Origin: Saliniplasma sp046497075
GTDB taxonomy: Archaea; Thermoplasmatota; Thermoplasmata; Halarchaeoplasmatales; Halarchaeoplasmataceae
Direction: 5' to 3'
NCBI GenBank assembly: GCA_046497075.1
Contig: JAWOGF010000054.1
Location: 18,267-82,266, forward strand
Length of the DNA stretch: 64,000 nucleotides
Positions 9,234 through 18,011 of this stretch are shown here, piece by piece. Numbering within the stretch: the stretch's first letter is position 1; each line of letters starts with the position of its first letter. A program made the position numbers and the translations under genes. The notes beneath the pieces are model-generated. The model was not told the DNA's origin, did no database searches, and worked only from the letters and a program-made list of their open reading frames with translations.

Positions 9234-9707
9234 TCATATTATATTTTCAGAGATATTTTCTTCTTTCATCTCTCTATCGCAGTACACACATTTCAATGTG
9301 ACTGGTTCTTCACCGATAACCTCGAATTCGGGTTCTACCGGTTCGTTCTGATTTGTAATACATGTATTGTTTATGCATTTGACGATGCCTTTGATTTTTT
9401 CAGGTAGTTTTACTTGATGTTTTTCGATAACGTCATAATCCCTGATTATGTTTACAGTCGCCTTTGGTGAGATAAGAGATATCTTATCAAGTTCTTCGCT
9501 TTTTAGTTCCATATTTTCCACTTTTACGATATCTTTTTTTCCAGTACTGCTATGAACATTCATAGCAATACTTACGATACTGCCCATCTGTTTATCACTT
9601 ACTCCTATGATCTTTAATACCTTCATGGCATGACCGCTTTTGATATGGTCTATCACTGTTCCGCTTTCGATAGGAGTAATCTTGATCTTTTTCTCTTTAT
9701 TCATCAT
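9234..9707 (-). CDS. pyrI: Aspartate carbamoyltransferase regulatory subunit
   Basis: 157 residues. The N-terminal allosteric domain (IESGTVIDHIKSGHAMKVLKIIG) is followed by the C-terminal Cys4 zinc site (CINNTC...CVYC), which contacts the catalytic chain. The protein lets nucleotide end-products regulate the first committed step of pyrimidine synthesis. Its start overlaps the pyrB stop by 11 bases, which fits equal production of the two subunits of the holoenzyme. Confidence 0.95.
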   Translation of the reverse strand: MMNKEKKIKITPIESGTVIDHIKSGHAMKVLKIIGVSDKQMGSIVSIAMNVHSSTGKKDIVKVENMELKSEELDKISLISPKATVNIIRDYDVIEKHQVKLPEKIKGIVKCINNTCITNQNEPVEPEFEVIGEEPVTLKCVYCDREMKEENISENII

Positions 9708-10635
9708 ATCCCTCCGTTAGTAATTTTAATAAAGCCATCCTGATAGGAACCCCATTAGCAGCTTGTTTGAAGTATTTAGCATATCTCGTTTCATCCACGT
9801 CAGCAGATATCTCGTCTACTCTGGGCAAAGGATGCATTATAATTAGGCCGTCATCTGCATCATCCAGCATATCTTGCTTTATAGTATACGTTTCCGCTAC
9901 TTCGAGATATTCTTCTTCGCTGGGGAACCTTTCTCTTTGTATCCGGGTCATATAAAGTACATCAAGTTCCGGTAGTGGATCCAAGATATTTTCTTCTTTC
10001 CGATATTCAATACCCATCTTTTCGATATCTTTGATTATTTCGTCGGGTATCTGCAAAGATGGTGGTGCTATAAACGTGAGTTCACATCCATACATCGATA
10101 GAGCATGAGTAAGCGAGTGGACTGTTCGTCCATATTTTAGATCACCGGCTATCCCGATCTTTTTGTTCTTGATCTCTCCTTTCTCCCCCCGGATAGTAAA
10201 TAGGTCAAGGAGTGTTTGTGTAGGATGTTGTCCTGCACCATCCCCTGCGTTTAGGATAGGTTTATTTGAGAATTTAGCCGCTAATCTAGCAGCCCCTTCT
10301 TGTGGGTGTCTTAAAACGATTACATCTACATAACTAGCGATAACCTGTATAGTGTCAGCTAATGTTTCACCTTTTTTTACAGAAGAAGTCCCGGCTCTAG
10401 CGAACCCGATGCATGAGCCCCCTAATCTTTTCATCGCGCTTTCAAAGGAGAGCCGAGTTCTTGTACTGGGTTCAAAGAATAAAGTACCCAGGATTTTGCC
10501 ATCTAAGGAATTATCTTTTTCTTTCCCAGATGCTATCCCAGTCATCTCTTCAGCAACATCTAGCACTAGATTTATCTCTTCTTGTGTGAAATCTTTTATT
10601 GAAACCACATGTTTTTTATTGAATTTCGAAACCAT
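9697..10635 (-). CDS. pyrB: Aspartate carbamoyltransferase catalytic subunit
   Basis: 312 residues from the ATG at 10635; an ATG-like extension to 10665 adds ten unconserved residues. The carbamoyl-phosphate loop FFEPSTRTRLSFESAM lies near residue 47. HPTQTLLDL and LKYGRTVHSL follow, and the aspartate-binding region MTRIQRERF is present near residue 220. The enzyme makes N-carbamoyl-L-aspartate from carbamoyl phosphate and aspartate in the cytoplasm. It is first in a two-gene pyrBI operon. Confidence 0.96.
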   Translation of the reverse strand: MVSKFNKKHVVSIKDFTQEEINLVLDVAEEMTGIASGKEKDNSLDGKILGTLFFEPSTRTRLSFESAMKRLGGSCIGFARAGTSSVKKGETLADTIQVIASYVDVIVLRHPQEGAARLAAKFSNKPILNAGDGAGQHPTQTLLDLFTIRGEKGEIKNKKIGIAGDLKYGRTVHSLTHALSMYGCELTFIAPPSLQIPDEIIKDIEKMGIEYRKEENILDPLPELDVLYMTRIQRERFPSEEEYLEVAETYTIKQDMLDDADDGLIIMHPLPRVDEISADVDETRYAKYFKQAANGVPIRMALLKLLTEGYDE

Positions 10636-10788
10636 GATTCTCGGTAGGTAATTAAACCAGACCAATATATGATTTTGGATGTATTACAATGATTTCAATG
10701 TGCTATATAAAAAACAATAAGAGTCATTTGATACAAAATAAAAGATTATGTAAATGTAAATACAAACTACAAAATACAATAATAAAGT

Positions 10789-11658
10789 TTACAATAGGCC
10801 GGCCTTCTGGAGTGTCATGATATCTTCAGTGCCGAGTTTCTCTCCTTTCTTAAATTGTTCGTAGAGTTTTTCAGCCTCTTCCTTAGTGTCAGCTTCCTCT
10901 TTCCTCTTTTTCTCCATCCTTTCCTTTTTCTGAAGGCCAGAGATGATCTTATTATAATCTTGAACTTCGTTAACCGCATCTATATGTTTCTGGTGGTATT
11001 CATCAGCTTCGACCTTAGCTTCAACGAATTTAGCTTGGGCTTCATCTGCCTTTTCCCTGATATCATCTGCTTCATTGAATATTTCGATCATTCTGTCATG
11101 TTTCTTTTGAGCTTCGTCCGCTTTCTTTGAAACTTCATTATGGTATTGCTCTGCCTTCTCTTTTGCTTCATCTAAATCTTCTGATAATTCTTTAAGTTCT
11201 TCGTTTTCGTTCAGCAATCTTTCCCTTTCTTTGACTTTTTCCCTCAAAGAAGAGATCTCATCGACTAATTCTCTTTCTTTATCAGGGGATAAAACATTTG
11301 TCATCTGAGTATACTCAAGCTTCTCGATCTTTTTATTTAGCTCTTCGATGGAGGTTCCGTCCTTTGGTAGAATTTCTTGTTTCTTCTTCTTCAATTTACT
11401 GGAAATTTCTCTTACCTTTTTGTTCCATTTGTTTCTTTTTTCTTTAGCCTTTTTTACATCTTCGTTCAACTTGTTTCGCTCTTCCTTGAGCTCATTACCT
11501 TCTTCTATGAACTCTTTGACCTTAGAATTGAGTTCATCCCGTTTCTGAACCCATTTCTTAGCCTCTTGGTTCATCTCGTTCCTTAGTCGTTTATATTTTT
11601 CAGCCTGGGAATTGGCTCTTTTCCTTTTTTCTTCCAATTCCTTTAGAAGTTCTGTCAT
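10789..11658 (-). CDS. Archaeal coiled-coil protein (COG1340-like)
   Basis: 289 residues, almost entirely charged heptad repeats rich in Lys, Glu, Asn and Ala, with no enzymatic motif. Length, composition and the repeated (R/K)xxxN(E/K) pattern at the N terminus match the uncharacterised archaeal coiled-coil family COG1340. The C terminus ends in a small conserved-looking tail (LYEQFKKGEKLGTEDIMTLQKAGLL). A cytoplasmic structural or scaffolding role is plausible, but no function can be assigned. It is monocistronic, between pyrBI and a divergent peptidase. Confidence 0.75.
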   Translation of the reverse strand: MTELLKELEEKRKRANSQAEKYKRLRNEMNQEAKKWVQKRDELNSKVKEFIEEGNELKEERNKLNEDVKKAKEKRNKWNKKVREISSKLKKKKQEILPKDGTSIEELNKKIEKLEYTQMTNVLSPDKERELVDEISSLREKVKERERLLNENEELKELSEDLDEAKEKAEQYHNEVSKKADEAQKKHDRMIEIFNEADDIREKADEAQAKFVEAKVEADEYHQKHIDAVNEVQDYNKIISGLQKKERMEKKRKEEADTKEEAEKLYEQFKKGEKLGTEDIMTLQKAGLL

Positions 11659-11792
11659 GTTTTCAGCACTATCCAGTGTTTTATAATCTAATGAAGCAAT
11701 CTAATCAATATGTGACCCCTTTATAACACTTTCGGAATTATTCCTATACTAGATATAGGATTGATATATATCTGATATCGAGGATATGTGAT

Positions 11793-11808
11793 AGGATATA
11801 TATATCCT
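11793..11808. promoter_or_regulatory. Perfect 16-bp palindrome in a divergent promoter region
   Basis: aggatatatatatcct is its own reverse complement. It lies 71-86 bases upstream of the M18 peptidase start and about 135 bases upstream of the coiled-coil gene, in a stretch with further gatatat/atatc motifs (11755-11790). It could be an operator or a symmetrical TATA region serving both strands. Low-complexity AT alternation makes chance symmetry possible. Confidence 0.35.
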
Positions 11809-11878
11809 TAATAAACAGCATTGTACGGAGACGCAAATGTAATATAATACCTCTTTATGTTAATCTTTGATTGGTAAT

Positions 11879-13300
11879 ATGTCAGGAGAAAAATCAACTT
11901 TAGAAGACGAACTTTCTTTTTCGATACCAAATGGATGGGAACAATCCGATAAAAACACTATATCGGATATAATGGATTTCGCAGAGGATTACAAGAAATT
12001 TATGACAAATTCAAAGACTGAAAGGGAAACCATCGATAACACGGTGAGTTTATTGGAAGAGAATGGTTTCGTTTCTATAGCCGAATGTGATGAGCTAAAT
12101 CCAGGAGATAAAGTGTATATTATTAATAAAAAAAAGGCAATCGCTATCATAGTGATAGGCCAAAATAAGATAACCGACGGTTGTCAAATATTGGCTAGTC
12201 ATATAGATGCTCCACGCTTAGATCTGAAAGCGAGGCCGATTTATGAAGATAAAGATGCATCATTAGGTCTTTTCAATACACACTATTACGGGGGTATAAA
12301 GAAATACCAATGGGTGAGTACGCCTTTAGCTATCCACGGTAAGGTTGTGAAAGAAGATGGTCAAGTTATAGACGTAACCATCGGTGAAGACACTGACGAC
12401 CCTGTCTTCGCTGTCAGTGATCTTTTACCTCATCTTTCAAAAAAGAAACAGTCTGATAGGAAGATGAAAGACGTGATAAAAGGTGAGGAATTGAACGTTA
12501 TAATAGGCGGTAAACCCATCGATGATGATGATGTCGAAGAAAAAGTCAAGACAAATATATTGAAGATATTGGATGATAAATATGGTATCACGGAAGAGGA
12601 CTTCACCAGTGCTGAGATAGAGATAGTTCCCGCTGGTCCAGCTCGAGATTTGGGACTAGATCGAAGTATGCTTGGTGCATATGGTCAGGATGATCGGGTC
12701 TGTGCATACACCAGTTTGAAGGCCTGTTTAGACATCGAAGACCCATCTAAGACTAGTTTGGTTTTTATGTTCGATAAAGAGGAAATTGGTAGTGAAGGTA
12801 ATACAGGGGCAAACTCAAGATTTACCGAATCAGTTTTCCAACAAATTTTAGCTAAAACTTTAGGTGACTATTCCTTGGAGGATTTTAGAGTGATCCTTGA
12901 GAACAGTAAGGGTATCTCAGGAGATGTTAATCCTGGTGTGAATCCATCATTCAAGGGCGTCCATGATCTAAATAACGCCGGTAAGATGAGTAAAGGGATA
13001 GTAGTCACCAAGTATACTGGTGCAGGTGGAAAATTCAGTGCTAGCGATGCTCATGCAGAATATGCTGCTTACATACGAGGGATACTTAATGAAAATGATG
13101 TCTCTTGGCAAACTGCAGAACTGGGTAAAGTTGATGAAGGTGGCGGAGGTACAGTAGCCAAATTCCTAGCGAGCTTAAATCTTGATATAATCGACGCTGG
13201 TCCTCCATTATTGGGTATGCATTCACCGTTCGAGATAATATCAAAAGTGGATGTCTATAATACGTTTAAAGCGTATAGGTCATTTTTAGAGGCGGAATAA
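11879..13300 (+). CDS. M18-family aminopeptidase (aspartyl-aminopeptidase-like)
   Basis: 473 residues from the ATG at 11879. Metal-dependent exopeptidase of peptidase family M18. The first metal ligand lies in ASHIDAPRLDLK (about residue 113). MFDKEEIGSEGNTGANS carries the catalytic glutamate pair, and DAHAEYAAYIRG and GMHSPFEIISKVDVYNTFKAY give the last metal ligands. Family members are large dodecameric cytosolic aminopeptidases that trim N-terminal acidic or neutral residues. They are commoner in bacteria and eukaryotes than in archaea. The gene is monocistronic. Confidence 0.9.
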   Translation: MSGEKSTLEDELSFSIPNGWEQSDKNTISDIMDFAEDYKKFMTNSKTERETIDNTVSLLEENGFVSIAECDELNPGDKVYIINKKKAIAIIVIGQNKITDGCQILASHIDAPRLDLKARPIYEDKDASLGLFNTHYYGGIKKYQWVSTPLAIHGKVVKEDGQVIDVTIGEDTDDPVFAVSDLLPHLSKKKQSDRKMKDVIKGEELNVIIGGKPIDDDDVEEKVKTNILKILDDKYGITEEDFTSAEIEIVPAGPARDLGLDRSMLGAYGQDDRVCAYTSLKACLDIEDPSKTSLVFMFDKEEIGSEGNTGANSRFTESVFQQILAKTLGDYSLEDFRVILENSKGISGDVNPGVNPSFKGVHDLNNAGKMSKGIVVTKYTGAGGKFSASDAHAEYAAYIRGILNENDVSWQTAELGKVDEGGGGTVAKFLASLNLDIIDAGPPLLGMHSPFEIISKVDVYNTFKAYRSFLEAE

Positions 13301-13364
13301 TCCTAGGTCTTCAAACCCCTCTCTCCCCCTTTATATAACTCCTTTACTATATCTACTACCTCTC

Positions 13365-15284
13365 TTATTTTTTTAACACTTTTACCCCGCCAGGGGGTAA
13401 TATATTCTGTATTTCCTTAACTGGTACTCTATAATAATCCGCCATCTCTTTTGCGAAATCATTTTGACTCTTAGTCCCTGGAATGAATACCACTTGTCTT
13501 TTACACATTTCGTCGTTTCTATTTTCGATAGAATAACTTGGGGCACACATGATCTTACGGTTACCTTCATACTCGATTTCTGTCAATACAGCTTTCATTT
13601 CAATTTTATCGATATAGTTCCTTTTCCCTCTTATAACGAAGGCACCAGTAGGGAGTGATTCTCCAGCCTCGGCCGTTTTACTTACCTGGTTTGGTTTTAC
13701 CCAATATGCCCTACCCGAAGCTATGCCTCTTTTCCATTCTTTTGAATGTATAAGGGAATATTGACATGCCTCTCTGAGCGATGCTTCACCGATATTAGTA
13801 TCATTTTTTATTACTACGCTCGGTGCACCACCAGCCTCTGCATGGGCATATCTAGAATTCCTTTCCATATACTTTTTTACGACTTCCTCATTTGTTTTGC
13901 TATCCTTTCCTGCAATAACAAGATTGTCCTCGCTGGAAATGAACCACTTATATTTGTCAAACCAAAATTTTTCCGTAGGCTTTTTACTCTTTTTCTGGAC
14001 CTTCCCCTCTTTTCCTTCTTCGATCTGTTTTTTGGTCTCTTTTATCGCCTTTTTTGCTCCTTCGAGTTTTTTCTTAGATTTTTTACTTTTATTGTAATAC
14101 TTTTGAGCGTTCTTGTTTACATCCTTTCTAAAATCCAATTTAACATTCTTTTCTACTTTTTCTCCATCAGCCTTTCCCTTTAAGTTCATAACCATATATT
14201 CATCTTTATCGTTTATCTGTATGACCTCATCTTTCTCCATTAATCTATCAAATACTTCATCTCTATTCCCCTCTTCTCTTGCCTGAAGTATCGAATCTAA
14301 GTGATCTTTACATCTCTTATAATTTTGATAGATCATATCTGCGATGATCTTATATTCGGTGATATCGGTTTCTAGATTCTTGACAGCTCTTTTCTGCTGT
14401 TCGAGTTTCCTTTCTAATCTAGAATCCTCCTTTTCCTCCTTTTCAACAACTTCGTCTGGCTTTACTATAGCGTTATCTAGAGCTTGATTATAAGTTTCCG
14501 TCTCTTTCTGTTCATAGTCCTCATATATCGATAATGGTAAAGGAACTGCATCGATGACCTTAACCCCATCTTTGACCAATCTAGGTGATAACTTTTCTTT
14601 GTTTAACACCTGTTCTCTGAATCCATCTATTATATCTTTTATATCTTCTGAATAATCTGTAAATTCATCTATATTTTTATCTACGTTTAACCTAGAACAG
14701 ACCTCTTCTGAATATTTTCCGCCCAAGTTCAGATCTACTGCTAAAGTCCGGACAAGGTCTTTATCAGAATCCGCTAAAATTTGTAAAAGTTCCTCCCTGG
14801 AAATATCGAAGGGATTCAATCTACTTGGAGGAAATTTATAATATTCGCCCTGCTTTAATTCTCTATGACTCCAGGACTCAGACCTATATGGTAAGAGTAT
14901 CCTATCATCTCCATCTAATACAAGATTACCTTTTCCGAAAACCTCGAATATCAACCTGTAGCTTTTTTTCTTTTCTAATTCTATCACTACAACCCTATCG
15001 AATTCGTGCTGGTAAATATTGAAGATTCGAGAATTACCTAGATACTTTCTCATGAGCATTATATAATCTCCAGGATGCAGAGGATTATCTCTCTCTTTTT
15101 GAGTCAAGTAAAGTGCTTCTCCGATCCTGAAGATTAACATCTTCTTACCTTCACCAGGTACGTGGATACGGAAAAGGAGTTCCTTCTTATTTGGACGGTA
15201 TACCTTCTGTATATACCCGCCAACTAAACTCTTGAGTTCCTTAACAACTGCTGAGATCTCTAGAGCCTCCATTTCTTCTTTCAT
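13365..15284 (-). CDS. rqcH: RqcH/NFACT-family ribosome quality-control protein
   Basis: 639 residues. The order is NFACT-N (about 1-180, LEISAVVKELKSLVGGYIQKVYRPNKKELLF), HhH region, central coiled coil (about 290-430, with basic KKSKKKLEGAKK) and NFACT-R (about 455-560, FISSEDNLVIAGKDSKTNEEVVKKY...GAPSVVIKN). Archaeal RqcH homologues bind large subunits with stalled peptidyl-tRNA and direct C-terminal tailing of the nascent chain. Inference from the family: the same role here. An ATG at 15272 is an equally good start. Nothing in the neighbourhood forms an operon with it. Confidence 0.9.
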   Translation of the reverse strand: MKEEMEALEISAVVKELKSLVGGYIQKVYRPNKKELLFRIHVPGEGKKMLIFRIGEALYLTQKERDNPLHPGDYIMLMRKYLGNSRIFNIYQHEFDRVVVIELEKKKSYRLIFEVFGKGNLVLDGDDRILLPYRSESWSHRELKQGEYYKFPPSRLNPFDISREELLQILADSDKDLVRTLAVDLNLGGKYSEEVCSRLNVDKNIDEFTDYSEDIKDIIDGFREQVLNKEKLSPRLVKDGVKVIDAVPLPLSIYEDYEQKETETYNQALDNAIVKPDEVVEKEEKEDSRLERKLEQQKRAVKNLETDITEYKIIADMIYQNYKRCKDHLDSILQAREEGNRDEVFDRLMEKDEVIQINDKDEYMVMNLKGKADGEKVEKNVKLDFRKDVNKNAQKYYNKSKKSKKKLEGAKKAIKETKKQIEEGKEGKVQKKSKKPTEKFWFDKYKWFISSEDNLVIAGKDSKTNEEVVKKYMERNSRYAHAEAGGAPSVVIKNDTNIGEASLREACQYSLIHSKEWKRGIASGRAYWVKPNQVSKTAEAGESLPTGAFVIRGKRNYIDKIEMKAVLTEIEYEGNRKIMCAPSYSIENRNDEMCKRQVVFIPGTKSQNDFAKEMADYYRVPVKEIQNILPPGGVKVLKK

Positions 15285-15408
15285 ATGAAGTAAAATCAGT
15301 CATTAAGGTTTAAGTTTTTTTACACTCTACTTAGAATTTTCACATCGAGTACATGTATTTGCATAAATCTTAAATCAATCTCTTGGTATAGCTATTTGGA
15401 GGATTAAA

Positions 15409-16047
15409 ATGAGGATAAGATGGCATGGGCATTCGTGCTTCGAGATAGAGAACGATTCGGTTGTTGTGACGGACCCTCATGACGGGAAAAATATTGGAAT
15501 TAAATCACCGAACGTTAAAGGTGATATTATTTTGGTCAGCCATGATCATTTCGACCATAATGCAGTGAGACTCGTTGAGAAGAGTGACAGCGAAGTTATC
15601 GAGGAAGATGGGGAGTTTTCTAAAGATGACGTTTCAATCCGGGGTATAGAAGCCTATCACGATACGGAAGAAGGTAAGAAAAGAGGTAAGAACATAATTT
15701 ATACTTTTGAGATAGATGGAATAAAATTCTGTCATCTAGGTGATCTAGGTCACGGACTTTCTGATGAGATGATTCAAAAGATTAAGCCTGTCGATTTCCT
15801 TTTTATCCCGGTGGGCGATACATTCACTATTGGTCCAAAAAAGGCAGCAGATGTTGTGGAAAAAATACGACCCAGCATAGCTGTACCCATGCATTACAAA
15901 GTAGGGGGGCTATCGTTGGATATCAAGGGTGTTATACCATTTTTAAACCTATATCCTGAACATAAAATACATAAAGTCGGTGTGGAACTTGATTTCTTAA
16001 AAACGGATCTTCCTGAAGAAACCGAAGTATGGGTTTTTTCACTTTAG
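15409..16047 (+). CDS. Metallo-beta-lactamase-fold hydrolase (UPF0173)
   Basis: 212 residues, preceded by a clear ribosome-binding site (ggagg) seven bases before the ATG. The metal motif SHDHFDHN (about residue 43) and later histidines (AYHDTEE, HLGDLGHG, PMHYK) place it in the UPF0173/YtkL-like branch of MBL-fold hydrolases. Substrates of this branch are not established. Monocistronic; convergent with aIF6, 10 bases apart. Confidence 0.88.
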   Translation: MRIRWHGHSCFEIENDSVVVTDPHDGKNIGIKSPNVKGDIILVSHDHFDHNAVRLVEKSDSEVIEEDGEFSKDDVSIRGIEAYHDTEEGKKRGKNIIYTFEIDGIKFCHLGDLGHGLSDEMIQKIKPVDFLFIPVGDTFTIGPKKAADVVEKIRPSIAVPMHYKVGGLSLDIKGVIPFLNLYPEHKIHKVGVELDFLKTDLPEETEVWVFSL

Positions 16048-16057
16048 TTTAGTTATT

Positions 16058-16708
16058 TCAATCTAAATATCCAAGCCCTTCTTCGATCCTACCCATCTCG
16101 ATAGGTGTTGTTCTATTCCCTATAACGGCTCCTTTTGTATTTCCAATCAAGCAAGCCCCTATCCAGGCTGAACCATGATTGGCGGTAGTTTTCATGACCG
16201 GCACGTTGAATAAATTTTCCATCATTTCTTTTTCATCATCGCTAACATGTGGGTGACATAGGATACCTTTATTAGTGGCAACAGCTACAGAACCAACCAT
16301 CTCGATACCCGCTATTTTACCTCTCTTAACGGGAACGTCTAGGAAAGATTTTATTGAATCTTCCGTTTTTTCGTGGAGTTCAGGGTGGATCAATGCACCA
16401 TAATCATTGATAAGTATATTATTACCCAATGCGTTGAAATTATCTGGAACTAATGTAACATCTTTGTAATCCAATAAAGGTTCGATCTCTCTTTTCTCTG
16501 CTATGTCAGAAACAACAATACCGTTAGAGTTGGCGGCCATCAAAGACCCTAAAACTCTTGTCCCTCCAACTGTTGTTCTAACTACAGGGGTTTCCATAGC
16601 TTCTTGGAAAACCTCTTTTTCAACTAATGGGATTATAGATAAATCTTCGGTGGCTACACAAAAAACACCGATATATGGTTTCTGGTCGATGGCGTGTTTT
16701 TTTAGCAT
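16058..16708 (-). CDS. eif6: Translation initiation factor aIF6
   Basis: 216 residues, close to the usual archaeal aIF6 length. The pseudo-fivefold repeat is visible in recurring segments (NSNGIVVSD, NDYGALIHPEL, TNKGILCHPHVSD, NTKGAVIGN). aIF6 binds the 50S subunit near L14 and uL3 and blocks premature joining to 30S. It is the last gene of a translation operon, 3 bases after L31e; this linkage is conserved in many archaea. Confidence 0.95.
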   Translation of the reverse strand: MLKKHAIDQKPYIGVFCVATEDLSIIPLVEKEVFQEAMETPVVRTTVGGTRVLGSLMAANSNGIVVSDIAEKREIEPLLDYKDVTLVPDNFNALGNNILINDYGALIHPELHEKTEDSIKSFLDVPVKRGKIAGIEMVGSVAVATNKGILCHPHVSDDEKEMMENLFNVPVMKTTANHGSAWIGACLIGNTKGAVIGNRTTPIEMGRIEEGLGYLD

Positions 16709-16711
16709 AGA

Positions 16712-16978
16712 TTACTCTCTCGGTATTGAAACTTCTACGATACCATCTTCGAACTTGATAGCTCGTACTTTGATCTTTGAAGGTGGTTTTTTAATTCCTT
16801 TTTTCCATATCTCCTCATTAGTTGTAGAATCTATCCAAACATCTTCTGATGGAACATCCATATGCTTTGATACAAATTTCCTTACTTTCCTCATGGCTAA
16901 TGATGCCCTCTTACTAGCTGGTGATTCTTTCACCTCTCTCAAAGGGATATTCATTATCCTCTCTTCTTGATCTACCAT
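16712..16978 (-). CDS. rpl31e: 50S ribosomal protein L31e
   Basis: 88 residues. The start IMNIPLREVK and the block RASLAMRKVRKFVSKHMDVPSEDVWIDSTTNEEIWKKG (only key part quoted: DVWID..TNEEIW) are diagnostic for L31e. This large-subunit protein lies at the peptide-exit side and is restricted to archaea and eukaryotes. It is co-directional with L39e upstream and aIF6 downstream with gaps of a few tens of bases or less. Confidence 0.94.
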   Translation of the reverse strand: MVDQEERIMNIPLREVKESPASKRASLAMRKVRKFVSKHMDVPSEDVWIDSTTNEEIWKKGIKKPPSKIKVRAIKFEDGIVEVSIPRE

Positions 16979-17017
16979 ATCCTCACCTGTTTTGTTTCAT
17001 AACGTTTTACAATAGTT

Positions 17018-17173
17018 CTACTCATCAATGTCATCCCTACGCCAGTTTCTTCTCTTAGGATGGCGAGTGAATCTTCTATTTGTTCTCTGCATAACCCACG
17101 CAGGTACACGTTTGTTTTCTTTTCCTTTCTTCAGTAATCTTCTTTTTTTCGGTCCTGGTTTATTACTAGACAT
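17018..17173 (-). CDS. rpl39e: 50S ribosomal protein L39e
   Basis: 51 residues, below most gene-finder cut-offs. Read by hand it starts MSSNKPGPKKRRLLKKGKE and ends RRNWRRDDIDE. The basic middle contains VPAWVMQRTNRRF and HPKRRNWRR, the signature of L39e, which lines the ribosomal exit tunnel. It lies 3 bases downstream of the PDCD5 gene and 39 bases before L31e, the normal archaeal order PDCD5-L39e-L31e-aIF6. Confidence 0.96.
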   Translation of the reverse strand: MSSNKPGPKKRRLLKKGKENKRVPAWVMQRTNRRFTRHPKRRNWRRDDIDE

Positions 17174-17176
17174 GGT

Positions 17177-17506
17177 TTATCTCCTTTTGATATTGATATC
17201 TTTTTTATTATCCGTTAATTTTTTAAGTAAATCCTTTAAGGTTTCATCGGTTATCTTACCTTGGATCGCCCCACGTTGAGCGAGCATTATTATCTGAGAT
17301 TCGATATTCTTGGCGATCTCCGGTCTAGCTACTCTAACTCTCCCGAGTCTTTCTCTAGCCTCGGGTGTCATCAACTTTCTAAGTATGGCTTTTTTTTGGG
17401 CTTCAAACTGTTCCTCAGATCTCTCCTGTTCTTCTGAAGACTCTTTCTGCTCTTTAAGTTGTTGAAGTTTTTGTTTTTTGATCCTTTCTAACTCATCTTC
17501 ATCCAT
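17177..17506 (-). CDS. PDCD5-family DNA-binding protein
   Basis: 109 residues. A charged N-terminal helix (KQKLQQLKEQ) precedes the three-helix PDCD5 core, with AILRKLMTPEARERLGRVRVARPEIAKNIE and QIIMLAQRGAIQGKITDE as landmarks. Archaeal members (MTH1615-like) bind DNA weakly and are conserved next to S19e and L39e. Role unknown; the link to ribosomal genes is conserved context. Confidence 0.92.
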   Translation of the reverse strand: MDEDELERIKKQKLQQLKEQKESSEEQERSEEQFEAQKKAILRKLMTPEARERLGRVRVARPEIAKNIESQIIMLAQRGAIQGKITDETLKDLLKKLTDNKKDINIKRR

Positions 17507-17519
17507 AGGTTACCTACCT

Positions 17520-17972
17520 TTAAAGATATTTAGTCAATTCTGGATCATCTTCAGCCATCTTTTTCAATATTTCATAAGCGGAATTATCTAATAAAGACTG
17601 TCCTTCAGGTGTGATCATTCTGCCTTTATTTTCTTTTTTAATAAGACCCTCATCTTCAAGTTGTTTAAGTGCGGTTCTAACAACTGAACCGGATCCTTTT
17701 GCTACTCTACTAGGTTTAGAGCCTCTTTCTTGTTTTCCTCCATATTTGCCTCTAAGCTTCGAGATACCGATAGGCCCTTTAACATAGACACTTCTAAGGA
17801 TTGCAGATACGCGTTTGTACCACCAATCTTCTTCTAATGGTGCTTTTTCCTTATGGACACCTGTTTTAACATAAGGGGCCCAGTCTGGACTCTCTATGTT
17901 ATTCATATCTTTCAGCTTTTCGCTTATGTCTCCTATCAATTTATTTGGAGGAACTTCGTGTACTGTGACCAT
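17520..17972 (-). CDS. rps19e: 30S ribosomal protein S19e
   Basis: 150 residues. WWYKRVSAILRSVYVKGPIGISKLRGKYGG (about 48-77) and the winged-helix C terminus (VRTALKQLEDEGLIKK) identify S19e. It is a small-subunit head protein needed for late 30S maturation and is found only in archaea and eukaryotes. First gene of the S19e-PDCD5-L39e-L31e-aIF6 transcript. Confidence 0.96.
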   Translation of the reverse strand: MVTVHEVPPNKLIGDISEKLKDMNNIESPDWAPYVKTGVHKEKAPLEEDWWYKRVSAILRSVYVKGPIGISKLRGKYGGKQERGSKPSRVAKGSGSVVRTALKQLEDEGLIKKENKGRMITPEGQSLLDNSAYEILKKMAEDDPELTKYL

Positions 17973-18011
17973 GATGTATTACTCTCCAGCGAACTCAACA
18001 ATTGACCTTAT

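Noticed and set aside
10855..11586. Phe/Leu-rich plus-strand frames opposite the coiled-coil gene
   Set aside because: Antisense of Lys/Glu codons produces Phe/Leu runs; no start signals.
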